From assembly GCA_023159155.1 (NCBI GenBank), contig JAJNNX010000001.1, positions 868,001 through 932,000 of the forward strand: a stretch of 64,000 nt of DNA. Direction: 5' to 3'. The stretch's first letter is position 1; every line of letters begins with the position of its first letter. A program made the position numbers and the translations under genes. Shown here piece by piece: positions 1 to 11,175 of this stretch. The notes beneath the pieces were generated by a model. That model had not been told where the DNA came from and ran no database searches. It saw nothing but the letters and a program-made list of their open reading frames with translations. The stretch comes from Ustulina deusta. Taxonomy: Eukaryota; Ascomycota; Sordariomycetes; Xylariales; Xylariaceae.

Positions 1-1666
1 ATGCCAGGGAAATGGGAAGGAGTATTGGCCGGCGTCGACATTATACGCGGCCAGCTACCGTCCGGCTATAAGCTTGTTTATTTGGTATGATGAACCTCGT
101 TGATTGGAACTGGTTTCAATTTCGTGTTGTCGAAACAGGGCCTTTCAAAGCATATATAGATATACAGACTTAACCACACAACTTGGAAGAAGATATATCG
201 AATTAAGTTTATTACTTGATGTATTAGCTCATTGACTTGCGCGAGCGCATTGTTCCTTCGTTTCTCTCTAGTAACTACTGCGGCTTCTCTGACGTTTTTA
301 CCCCATGCGCCACATCAGGAGAAAAAGGGGTTCCTACCCACCAAGCTTCCAGCAACTACTCCCTTTCAAGAATTTCTACCTGCATGCCAAGGATCTGTGT
401 GTCTTGAGCGAGATAGGCTAACACTAATTGGGGAAAATAACTGCTTTAGCTCACAGATTCTGTAATGTAGATAATGAAGGTGAACGGCCACTGTCACAAT
501 GTAGATTATTGGAAGACTCTTCCTATGTGTAACAAGCGGATTTTCTAACTTTGAATATGTTGCATAAAAAGCCGACGGACTAAGCCGCGACTATGACAAC
601 AGTAGGTGATTCACTTCTCTGAAGAATAACTGAATAGGCAACTCGCTAGCTGGCAGAGAGCGCTAGGTCCGTGAGAATAAGTCGAATCGCCACTTACGGA
701 CGGGCCTGTCCCGGAGAACACACCATCAGCCAACAGACCTAGAACCCAACTAAAACGCTAATTGAGATATAAGGGGGTCACCAGATTAGCTAAGATAAGT
801 ATCTATCTATGTCATGTCCAGCCAAATGAGGCTAGTGCTTAGGGTCCACCCAACACACCAGCAAATCTTGTAGGATGAGCGCAGTTACCTAAATGTAAGT
901 GGAATAGGTGTGGCTGACGTGGCTTGAAGATTGATCCATGGGGACAGAGGGGCAGCCACAGCCACTGCTACGGGGTTGGTGGTGGGCGGTAAGGGGGATT
1001 ATCATTGCCTCAACCTACATTCATAAATACAGTTCAGACATGGAAACATCATTGACAAGTAAACCCAGAAAAATATACCGATACTTACATCAGCGACTTG
1101 TGATTTCGGCGAGATTTGATATCTCTGTTGGTGCTCTCTTCGCCGCGGCGTTTTGCTCCAAAGCGTCCGCCGTCTTCCGAGTCCTAGCGGGCCGCTTCGC
1201 CCGAGCTCTTTGGCGTCGTCTGCCCTCGGTCCTCGTACGGGAACACCCTCCATGGCGGCCCAGAGCTCCCGAGGAAATGGCTGGACCCACATGAGTTGGT
1301 GCGGCACCGTCGGATTTGTAGATCGGCCGCGCGCTTGGGGAGTTATCCATTGTTCCGATGTATCTGACAATGCCAAGCAGATACGGGCTTCCTCCATACG
1401 CCTTTACTCTCAAAGCCCATGGCGATCTTCTGTTTCGCGCCGTTGATGCGTCTAAGAGATCCATTAGCCATTATGAACGGTTAAATCGTCATGGTAAAGA
1501 ATGTCACCGCCTACGGGCTAATGTTTATTTCTATAGTCGAAAGCCAGGACCCTCGATTGCGATTTCCTTAATATCAAGAGCTCGCCAGGTCATTCTCCCA
1601 AGTGGCCGTGGGTAGCCCTGAATTGTGTTGAGCGTCAACACGTCCAATCCGATAAGAAACGCCATC
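1..1666. other. intergenic, upstream of the PKS
   Basis: No gene is supported here. Open frames on both strands around 938-1464 have no recognisable domain, overlap one another and mostly lack an ATG. The stretch at about 1130-1450 looks more GC-rich than its surroundings and could be a relic of coding DNA, but nothing identifies it. The last few hundred bases before 1667 must hold the PKS promoter; no convincing operator stands out. Confidence 0.6.
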
Positions 1667-4600
1667 ATGCCGGGACTCGTCACGTGTTTGAGGACGCCTT
1701 CGTCGCCTTCGTCGTCATCGTCCGAGAACATCGCGGGGTATGGCGACAATTTCGACATCACCAGCAGCGAATATCCGGCCATCTCTTACCCGGGATATGC
1801 CGAAAAGCCCCTGGAAGAACAACTGGAGCCGATAGCTGTGGTGGGCATGGGTGAGTATAGGTGAACCTGCACGTTTATATGTGAGCTAAGTTAGACTAGG
1901 TTGCCGTTTACCAGGTGATGTCGGCTCACCTTCCCAATTCTGGGATATGTTGATGAATAAAAGAACGGGCAATACGCCAAAAGTCCCACCCTCGCGCTTC
2001 AATATCGATGCCCATTACCACAAAAACAACGATCGGCCGGGAAGCTTTGGCGTACTGGGCGGCTACTTCTTGAACGAGAATCTTTCAGATTTCGATCCAG
2101 GCCTCTTTGGCATGACCCCGATCGAAGCCATGTGGAGTACGTACATCTTCATGTTTCTTCTCACGTGTCCATTACAGCCAAAAGCTCAATGAAATGATGT
2201 ATTTCAACATCCTATTGGACAGTTCACGCTCACCTGTACCATCTTGTCGTGCCATCATAAATGATATTAAGTTCTCATCCTCTAGTGGACCCACAGCAGC
2301 GGAAGTTACTTGAGGTTGTGTATGAAGCCCTTGAGTCTGGCGGTATTTCACTTGAGGCTATTTCTGGCACTCGTACTGCTGTCTTTGCCGCCAGTTTTAC
2401 TGCCGACTGGCAGCAGATGTCATTCAAAGAACATTCTTTTCGACACAGCTTATCTGCTACAGGAGTTGACCCTGGTATTATAAGCAATCGCATTAGCCAC
2501 GTTTTCAACTTGAATGGCCCCAGCATTATGTGCAATACCGCCTGCTCATCCTCCGTATACGCCCTCCATAACGCTTGCAACGCCCTTCGCAACAAGGAGG
2601 CAGAGGGCGCTATCGTTGGTGGAGTAAACCTTATCATTACGGTAGATCAACATATGAACACGGCTAAGCTAGGTGTCTTATCCCCGACGTCTACTTGCCA
2701 CACTTTCGACGAACGTGCCAATGGATATGGACGCGCTGACGCTGTCGGCGCCGTATACCTTAAACGATTGTCTGACGCCATTCGAGATGGAGATCCTGTT
2801 CGGGGCGTCATTCGGACGAGTGCGGTAAACTCCAACGGCAAGGTACCTGCTGTTGGAATTACCCATCCTAATCGCGAGGGCCAAGCCGACGTCATCTCAC
2901 ACGCTTATAGGCGTGGTGGTGACCTCGACCCCCGCTTGACCGGTTACTTTGAGTGTCACGGGACCGGAACTGCCATAGGAGACCCCCTGGAGGTTCATGC
3001 AGGTACGTTGACTTTAGCTACACATCTCCCTTGTCTGCTTAATATCATACTTGAGTGCCGGCTTTAGCTTGTTAGCCCTCACGTATAGCGGTAAGGGTGA
3101 CCGGCGGCCGGCCTCTGCTGTCATGATCTTCGTTGACCTGAAACTTTATAATGCAGTCTCTGTAGCTATGAATCAGGAACGCCAGCCTACGGAAGAGCCT
3201 CTGTGGATCGGGGCAGTTAAGCCCAGTATTGGCCACAGCGAAGCGGCAAGTGGTATTTCTGCTCTTATCAAGGCAATTTTGATCGTCGAGCGCGGCATTA
3301 TTCCCCCAACTCGGGGTCTCGTCACCCCGAATCCCAAAATTAAATGGGACGAATGGAAGGTCCGTGTGAATTCAGAACCTGTACTCTTCCCATCGACACT
3401 ACCAGTGAAGCGGGTTTCCATAAATAGTTTTGGATACGGAGGTACCAACGCTCATGTCGTGGTCGAGGGAGCGGATTCGCTTCTGAGGCATGACCAAGCG
3501 ATTAAATATGCGGATAAGAATGGACCTCTGAAGATCCGAGCTCCTCGGCGGGCGCTCCAGCGCAGACGGCCCTTCTTGCTACCCTTTTCTGCCCATGATA
3601 AATCAACACTGAAAAGAAATATCGAAGCTCACGGGAAGGTTGTAGGCAGCTATAACCTTCTCGACCTATCTTACACGCTTGCCAATCGTCGAAGTGTTTT
3701 GCAAAGTAAGGCTTTTACCGTAGCTAGCCATGCCACACTCGGGCAGGTATTTGACAACACGGCTTCCTCCTTCAACTTTGCGGAACACCAAAAACCACCT
3801 ACCTTGGGCTTCGTCTTTACTGGTCAAGGCTCCCAGTGGGCGCGAATGGGAGCAGAATTGATGGAATATTACCCTAGCTTCCTCCGATCAATTCGTATCC
3901 TCGATTTCGCCCTCGAGGACTTGCCTGATGCACCGGATTGGTCGATCGAGGATGTGCTTCTTGAAGATGCCCAGACCTCACACGTGAATGAGGCTAGCTA
4001 TTCGCAACCCCTTTGCACCGCGGTTCAGATCGCTTTAGTACAGCTTCTCGGGTATTGGGGGATCCGTCCAGCTGTTACGGTGGGCCATTCTTCGGGCGAG
4101 ATCGGGGCTGCGTATGCTGCCGGGCTCATATCGGCGAAAGAGGCTATCGTCGTTGCATACTATCGTGGCAAGGTTGTTCAAAATATCAAGAAAAATGGCT
4201 CAATGTTAGCTGTCGGTCTTGGTGCCGAAGCCGTCGAGCAATACCTTACAGACGTTCGCGGCAAGGTGGTTGTTGGATGCCACAACTCCCCGTCAAGTGT
4301 CACTTTGAGTGGCGACACGGATGCATTAGAAACCGTGAAAACGAATCTAGACGCCCAAGGCATATTTACGCGCGCTGTCAAGACTGGCAAGGCATACCAT
4401 TCCCACCACATGGCTCCGGTCTCCGAACAATACGAAAAACTTGTTAGAGCGGCAAAGATAACGGCTTCGTTTGAGCTCCCCACTTTGACAGACGCCAAAA
4501 TGGTGTCGTCTGTTACAAATAAGGTACTTCCAGAGATGACCATCCTAGATGAGGTATACTGGAGTGCCAACCTTAGGAGCCCTGTCTTATTCAATCAGGC

Positions 4601-7600
4601 TATACAGACTGTCCTGACAGAAGAAACTCTCTCACATGTTGACCTCTTAATCGAGGTTGGTCCTCATTCAGCTATGAGCGGTCCAATCAAACAAATCAAG
4701 GCAGGGTTAAAGGCCGACAAGCTGAACTATCTACCAACTCTGGTGCGTGGAAAAGACTGCGCGGCTCAGCTACTGACTCTCGCTGGGCACCTGTTTCTCC
4801 ATGGCTACCCGATAGATATGAAACGAGTTACGATGGTAGAGGAATCATTACCTAGCTCAAAGGTAGCAAGCGCTAGCGGTTCAATTATAGTCGATCTCCC
4901 TCCTTACCAATGGAACTACGTCAAACCTTACTGGGCTGAAAGTCGTGCTAGCCGTGAACAGCGCCTACCAAAATTCCCTAGGCACGACGTTCTTGGCCAG
5001 CTCGTTATCGGGTCCTCTCTTGCGGAGCCAACGTGGAGGAATGTTCTCCGTGCACGAGATCTACCATGGTTGAAGGATCACTGCCTAGGAAATGAATGGG
5101 TTTTCCCGGCCGCTGGCTATTTCGCTATGGCTATAGAGGCGATTACACAGCTGAATGAGATCAGCAGCCAGCCCGTTCGAATTGAAAGCTACGTGATAAG
5201 AGACGTTGCTATCAGGAAAGCTTTAGTTACCCCTGATGACGATGACGGCATTGAAGTAACGTTCAATATCCGGCCCTCGATGCATAACGAGTCAAGTTCC
5301 GAGGTTACCTGGTGGGATTTTAGTGTCTCTTCCATTGATGAGACAGATACCAAAAGGGACCATGCCGCCGGGAGCATTAGCATTAACACCTGTTCCCCTG
5401 GAAAGCTCCCACGGCAGGCTCCTGTGTTCCCACAACGTGCAAGTGGTAAGGCATGGAACGAGGCTCTGCGCGATGTTGGCTTCGACTATGGCCCAACGTT
5501 TCAGGATATGGATAACATACAATTCGATGGCAAGAGCTACGAGGCCCGCTGCACCACCAATATTAAACAGCAAGTCGACGAGTCACTTGGAGAATCTCGG
5601 TACGCTTTGCATCCAGCTTCGGTTGACTCAACCCTCCAGCTAAGCATTACCGCCATTTATGCTGGTCGTACAAATGCAATGGACTGTGGTGTTGTTCCTA
5701 TACAGATTGAGGAGGTGGTTATTTGGCCACCGACCGAGCAGCAGGTTAATGCACAAAAAGCAACGGCCTACGCTTGGGTTGACCGCCGAGGATACAGGGC
5801 CTTTGAGAACAGCGTCCAGATGACGGCTGAAGACGGCGGTATGGTTATGGAGATCACGAACGTGAGGACCACCAGCTATGAGGCTGCAGTGCCCCAAAGG
5901 GCACAGAATGCCCTTCAAGATGCTCCATATGGTGAAATATCCTGGGAACTCGATTTCGATAGCCTCGATGCGTCAGATATTCAAGAACTCCCGGATCTTG
6001 CCCAATTGGCTTTATTCAAAAAGCCCAGTAGCAGGGTTGTGGAACTCGGTTGCCACTATGCGTTAAAGATTTTGAGCGAAAACCCGAACACCTCATACAC
6101 TATCCTTGCCACCTCCGACGAAGATTTCGAGACTTTCACTTCATCTGTTAAGGATTATCTAGATGCCAAGGTTGTTAAGTTTGTTACTGAACAGGACCCT
6201 GAAGCACAATCGCTGAAGCCAAATTCGTGCGACATTCTCATTGTTTCTGGAATCAAGCCCCTGGAAATTGCGACTCTCTCCCAGCTAAGGGCCATACCCA
6301 AGGACGGTGCATGCACTTTTTGGGACTCCCCACGTGTTCTACCCATGCTCCAAGAAGCAGGCTTTTGCTTCGTTGACCTGCTTCTCGAGGGAAATTCTGG
6401 TGTTACCCTTGGCCGAGCTCTATCATCGCCACAGAACGACTCTCAGGCATCAACAAATGGCGCACAGCATACGGTACAACTTGTTTACCGTTCTTCTCCG
6501 AGCCCTATTGTTGGGAAAGTCAAATCTGCTCTTGAAGCTCTAGATTGGAATATCACTACGTGCGGTATCACGGAATCCCTAGATTCTGTGATCTCGGAAC
6601 ACGTTATTTTACTTGCCGATTTTGAAGAGCCGCTTCTCTTTACTTTAACCGAGGAGGAGTTCTTAGCAATTCAAAACATAGTCACGACTTCTTTACTTTT
6701 ATGGGTCACTCCAGGTGCTCTACCCGAATTTGACCTTACTTCAGGGCTGATCAGATCCATCACATCTGAGCAGGCATCCATCGATATTCGGCGTCTCATT
6801 GTCGATGTTGAGACCAATACAACAGATCAAATTGTTGCATCTGTCACAAGACTTGCTCAAGAACAAACGCTTAATGACGAATCACCCGAGCGCGAGTTCT
6901 GCGTCTCCAGAGGGAAGACTTACATAAGCCGACTCATTCGCAATAGTAGCTTGAATAGCATCACCAGCAGTGGCTTGAAAGCAAAGCCGGTTCATTTTAC
7001 GTCCGAGATGCGTATTGCAGGAAGAGTATCAAAGGGAAAAGTTATCTTCCAACAGCAACTCCCTAACACCAGTATCAAGCCTGGTCATGTCGAAGTTCAT
7101 GTTCAGTGTGCTGCCTTGACAAAGGACGGCGTTCGTGTTATTGCCGAAGCCGATTACCCCACAACCTTTAGCCACGCTATTGGAGGCGTCGTGGAATCAA
7201 TCGAGCCCGGCACCACGTCGTTCAAGGTTGGCGATAGGGTGATTGGATTCAATCCGAGCAGATTTGACAATCATCAGCAAGTCCCAGCCGCAATGCTCCA
7301 CAAGATTGAGGCTGAGGACGATATAAAAACAATAGTCAGCCTACTCCTACCCTTCGCGGAGGCTCTATACGGTTTGAAGACTCTCGCTAGGCTGAAAGCC
7401 GGAGAAAACCTTCTCATTCTCAACGGCACGGGGGCGAGTGGGGTCGCTGCCGTAAAGATTGCTCAATCCATGAATGCGAACATATATATTATGGCAACGA
7501 GCGAAGAAGAGGTCGAGTTCCTCTGTGGGCGCCTCAGACTTGATCCATTGAACGTGATCGGGGCTAGACATGATCTGCCCCGCGACAAACTGGAACATCT

Positions 7601-9211
7601 TGCAACTAACCACGGAATTGACGTCATATTCTCCGCTGCCTATGTGGCCCGTCATACTTCACGAGAAGCTTGGCGATGTATCGCGCCTTTTGGTCGCTTC
7701 GTCGACGCTGGCCGAAAGGACGTGTTGAGCCGCCATGCAATTGATACTGTCCCCGTTCAGCGTAGCGCTAGCTATATGCCATTCGATGTTATTGAAATGT
7801 GCAAGGCTCGTCCAGACGTTCTTTCAAACCTAGCCAGTGACATACTACAAATGTTCAGGCGCCAGTCTGTAACAGCTCCCGGGGTCGTACTGCACACCAA
7901 CATCGCCGATCTCAACCTAGCCGTGTCCAATTTCTCGAGCGGTTTTGCTGCTACTCAAACCATTATACAGTATGAAACTCCCGCGTCAGCAATACCAATA
8001 ATCCCCGCCAAAGCCCCCCTTCGATTCAGCCCCGAGCACACGTATTTCCTTGTCGGTTGCTTGGGTGGGATTGGACGTAGTCTAACTGGGTGGATGATGG
8101 AATTGGGGGCGCGAAGGTTTACCTTTCTATCTCGATCTGGCACCGACTCGGAATCCGCGGCTAAACTCGTTCGTGACATCCAAGCAAGAGGCGCGACTGT
8201 TCAAGTAGTTAGGGGTGATGCCACCTCTAAAGCGGACGTTGTTAGAGCAATCCGCGAGGTGCCATCAAAATATCCTATCAAAGGTGTAATTCACGCTGCG
8301 ATGGTTCTTCGTGTCAGTATTTCCGCCTCACAGGATGTTTAAACTTGGCTGACTCACTGTTTTAGGACGGCCTGTTCCACTCAATGACTTTTGAGAGTTG
8401 GAAGAGGTCAGTGGGACCAAAGGTTCTAGGTGCCATGAACCTCCACTCAGCACTAATAGATACGAATCTCGACTTCTTTATCATGACGAGCTCTATTTCC
8501 GGAATCCTTGGCACTCCAGGCCAGAGCAACTATGCTGCTGCCAATAGTTATCTCGATGCACTCGCACGACACCGAACAGCTAGAGGCATGGTCGCTACAT
8601 CTCTTATCTTGCCCATGGTCCTCGGTGTTGGCGTTGTGGCTGAAAACACGCACTTAGAAGAATCTTTGAAGAGCAAGGGAATGTACGGCATCGACGAAGA
8701 GCATCTTTTGCAATCTTTTGAAGCCGCCGTATCCTCTCGACAACTGGGGCGTATTCCTAGTCACATTGTCGTTGGCCTCGACCCTGCCAAGCTTCAGAAG
8801 TCTCTTGATTCTGGAATGGAGTCTGGTAGCTTTTGGCTCGACGATATCCGCTTTAGCCACGTCATTCACGATATCAAGATTTCCAAGGACGACGCAACCC
8901 ATTCAGCTGGCGCGCAAAGCATCCTTGCGACCATCAGCAACTCGAGTTCTCCCCAAGAAGCTGTCGCTGCAGTGATTGAGCACTTCATCGCCAAGCTTGC
9001 TCGTATGTTAATGATGTCTCCGGAAGATTTTGACCCCGATAACAAGTCTATCTCTGACTACGGCATCGATAGCATGGTAGGAGCAGAACTGCGGAGCTGG
9101 ATATTCAAGGAGTATCGCTTCGACATTGTCTTCCAACAACTACTTGGGTCAACGTTCACCATCAGAAAGTTCGCCATGCAGACATGTGCGGCCCAAGGTC
9201 TATCTGTGTAG
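1667..9211 (+). CDS. highly reducing type I polyketide synthase
   Basis: Five exons: 1667-1850, 1900-2136, 2286-3002, 3157-8312, 8366-9211; 2379 residues, normal for a fungal HR-PKS. It builds a reduced polyketide from malonyl-CoA. Domain order: KS (about 55-480; Cys227 in NTACSSS, His365, His406), AT (about 595-900; GHSSGE, Ser691), DH (about 989-1290; His1021, Asp1203), a decayed C-methyltransferase (about 1300-1470; VVELGCHYA where a glycine-rich SAM loop is expected), ER (about 1660-1975; nucleotide loop NGTGASGVAA), KR (about 2005-2190; LGGIG, Tyr2154) and ACP (Ser2334 in GIDSM). There is no thioesterase, reductase or condensation domain, so release must be in trans or spontaneous. The first in-frame ATG, 1667, was chosen. 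The junctions restore GMGCRLPG, MDPQQR and DPLEVHA. A second enzyme may act on the bound chain; none is obvious nearby. Confidence 0.95.
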
Positions 9212-9680
9212 CCCATTCAACATCTTGAGATATAATTGGCTTTAGAATATCAATTTGAATAGACATGAAGGTTCTTTATCTAGTATTGCGTTTCATCTAG
9301 AATGGTTATTACAATCGAAATACCCAATATTCGGCTACCATAACCCTTGCTTCGAATTTAGACATATAGAGGAGAATGTAGGAATCGACGGCTTTGGAAT
9401 CTTTCCGATTTTAGGTGATGTGTGTATATTAAATTGGCCCTGGTGAACCTAGGCCCCTAGCGTAGGAGGCAATATATCTTTTCCTCATCTGGAAGCTCGC
9501 GATCGTAATAAAACGCAATAGAGTTCTTTAAAAAATCGACCTAATAACTTGAAGAAAAGCTGGGTAAAGAGAGTAAGTCCTGGTGTTTAGCCCTTAACCT
9601 TTGGCCCCCTCTATATACCTGCCTAGGTAAGTGGTTTTATAGACGTGAAGGTGGACCCCTATGCACGGGTCCGTACCTCT

Positions 9681-9696
9681 ACCCCTTTATAAAGGG
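9681..9696. repeat. 16-base motif with a 14-base palindrome, copy 1
   Basis: ACCCCTTTATAAAGGG. Bases 9683-9696 form a perfect palindrome. The same 16 bases recur at 34300-34315, next to the stop codon of the rhodopsin-domain gene. The flanks of the two copies differ. Function unknown. Confidence 0.6.
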
Positions 9697-10496
9697 CTAG
9701 CGGCGCGCGTTCGAGGCGAAGAGATTTTCCTTTTCTTTACCCCTTTTTTCGCGGGTGTGCTTACGACGGGCAGCGCAAAGATCTTGGTTTAGGTTATGTG
9801 TCGTATTGGTTTTTTTTTTCTGCAAACGGGCACACAAAGTGAACGGGAAGTTTTCTTAATATCGCGTATTTTTTTGTTATGTTCTTGGGTTGGCTTCGAG
9901 GCTCACGGCCGGTTAAACCGAGCGCGTACTAAAAGTACAGCAAATGTATACCTTCCTACCTGCTAGCTATAGACCCAACCTAGTTCGCGCGGTATTTGGC
10001 CGTTTTGCGGCGTACTGGCCAAACTAGTCCTATTGCAGCTCATGCTTCCCTAATATATGCGTTCCCAAAGCCCGAGTGCTATTTAGTGTGCTGTAGATAC
10101 GCAAGTAATTATACACCCCTTATTAGCCAGCGGCCCCAGTGTGCCACATGCACTACTTCAATATATAGACCTAGTATTCCCGCCTGATTTACAGAAGTCT
10201 TTCGAAATGCCGAAGGATCTGTGGCACCCTATAAGATCGTTTGTATCTCGATTGTGTTCGCCGAGCCGTATTTAGCCCTGTTATGCATACCGAGGGGCTG
10301 TATCTGGGTCTAAGACCGGGTGCCTACTTATCCACCCTGTATATAATAATACGGGTGTGATTTTGTCCGAGGCTTCTGCTTCCTATATACCCGTCTATTT
10401 TCTGACCTGTCCAAAACAGCGATGTACGAGAAGCGAAAGCGAGGCTATTCAGACAGACATGTAGACTGGAGGTCTCCCATCTCAAAGAGTAGGGGA

Positions 10497-10511
10497 GGGG
10501 GGGGGGGGGGG
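10497..10511 (+). repeat. poly-G tract
   Basis: Fifteen consecutive G, preceded by GGGGA. A low-complexity tract, liable to length change and sequencing error. No function can be assigned. Confidence 0.8.
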
Positions 10512-10671
10512 TCCTTCATGGCCCCCTTGACTCTATAGAAGATTATTCGCAATACGAAGCACCCTTGTGTCACGGTTCTCACTACTGGGAGTTCCAGTAT
10601 TGACGTATTGTTATCGCATGAAGGAAGAAGTTCTCCCTATACTAGCTAGTTCTGTTGTCCTAATATATATA

Positions 10672-10695
10672 CGGCATGGGCCCTGGCCCGTGCCG
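10672..10695. repeat. imperfect inverted repeat upstream of the Zn2Cys6 gene
   Basis: Arms 10672-10682 and 10685-10695 are inverted copies with one mismatch, separated by two bases. The outer ends read CGG and CCG, the half-sites typical of Zn2Cys6 proteins, though the spacing is wide. It lies about 480 bp before the start codon of the regulator. A regulatory role is only a guess. Confidence 0.4.
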
Positions 10696-11175
10696 CGTAA
10701 TCCCAGTCCTTGCCGTTGGTTCAATATAGTTCCGTGACACCTTGCAAGCTCTTGAACACAAGCCCTTCGTGTGTTGATGTGTATGCAGGCTGGGGACGAG
10801 GTCTCAGAAAGCGCCACCGCCGCACAGATAAGGCCGGCAAGGATCTGTCCGGTACTCTGCGATTATTCGAAGAAGAAATATATTTATTTCTCAATTGGTT
10901 CGGACAAGAGCAGGCTCTGGCTTAACGGAGGAGCAGTGTAACGTGTAAGATGCAAGTCAGCTGACAGGAGCGTGCTCTGACTGGACCCTCTGGTCATCAT
11001 CGTAGACCCTATATTCGTCCATTCGTTGTGAAGAACGCTAAGTGCCTGTCTCAAAGTCCTAGCCATTCCTAACTGCTTTCGTATGCAATATTTAATCCAT
11101 AATTAGCTGAATCTTGCCTCGTCCTGAAGCTTCGAAGATCTAATATTATGGTATTGCTTAATCGGCAGTATTCTG

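Larger units (their letters stand above)
9212..11175. other. intergenic between PKS and regulator
   Basis: About 2 kb with no supported gene; the open frames are short and without recognisable domains. Much of it is AT-rich and broken by stops, compatible with old repeat DNA. It contains a 16-base palindrome-bearing motif (9681-9696), a run of 15 G (10497-10511) and an imperfect inverted repeat (10672-10695). The last part should include the promoter of the Zn2Cys6 gene. Confidence 0.55.

Noticed and set aside
1002..1464. Overlapping open frames on both strands left of the PKS
   Set aside because: No domain, no agreement between frames, several without ATG; GC-rich composition explains the lack of stops.
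1667..9211. PKS-NRPS hybrid
   Set aside because: The protein stops right after the ACP; there is no condensation or adenylation domain and no second module downstream.
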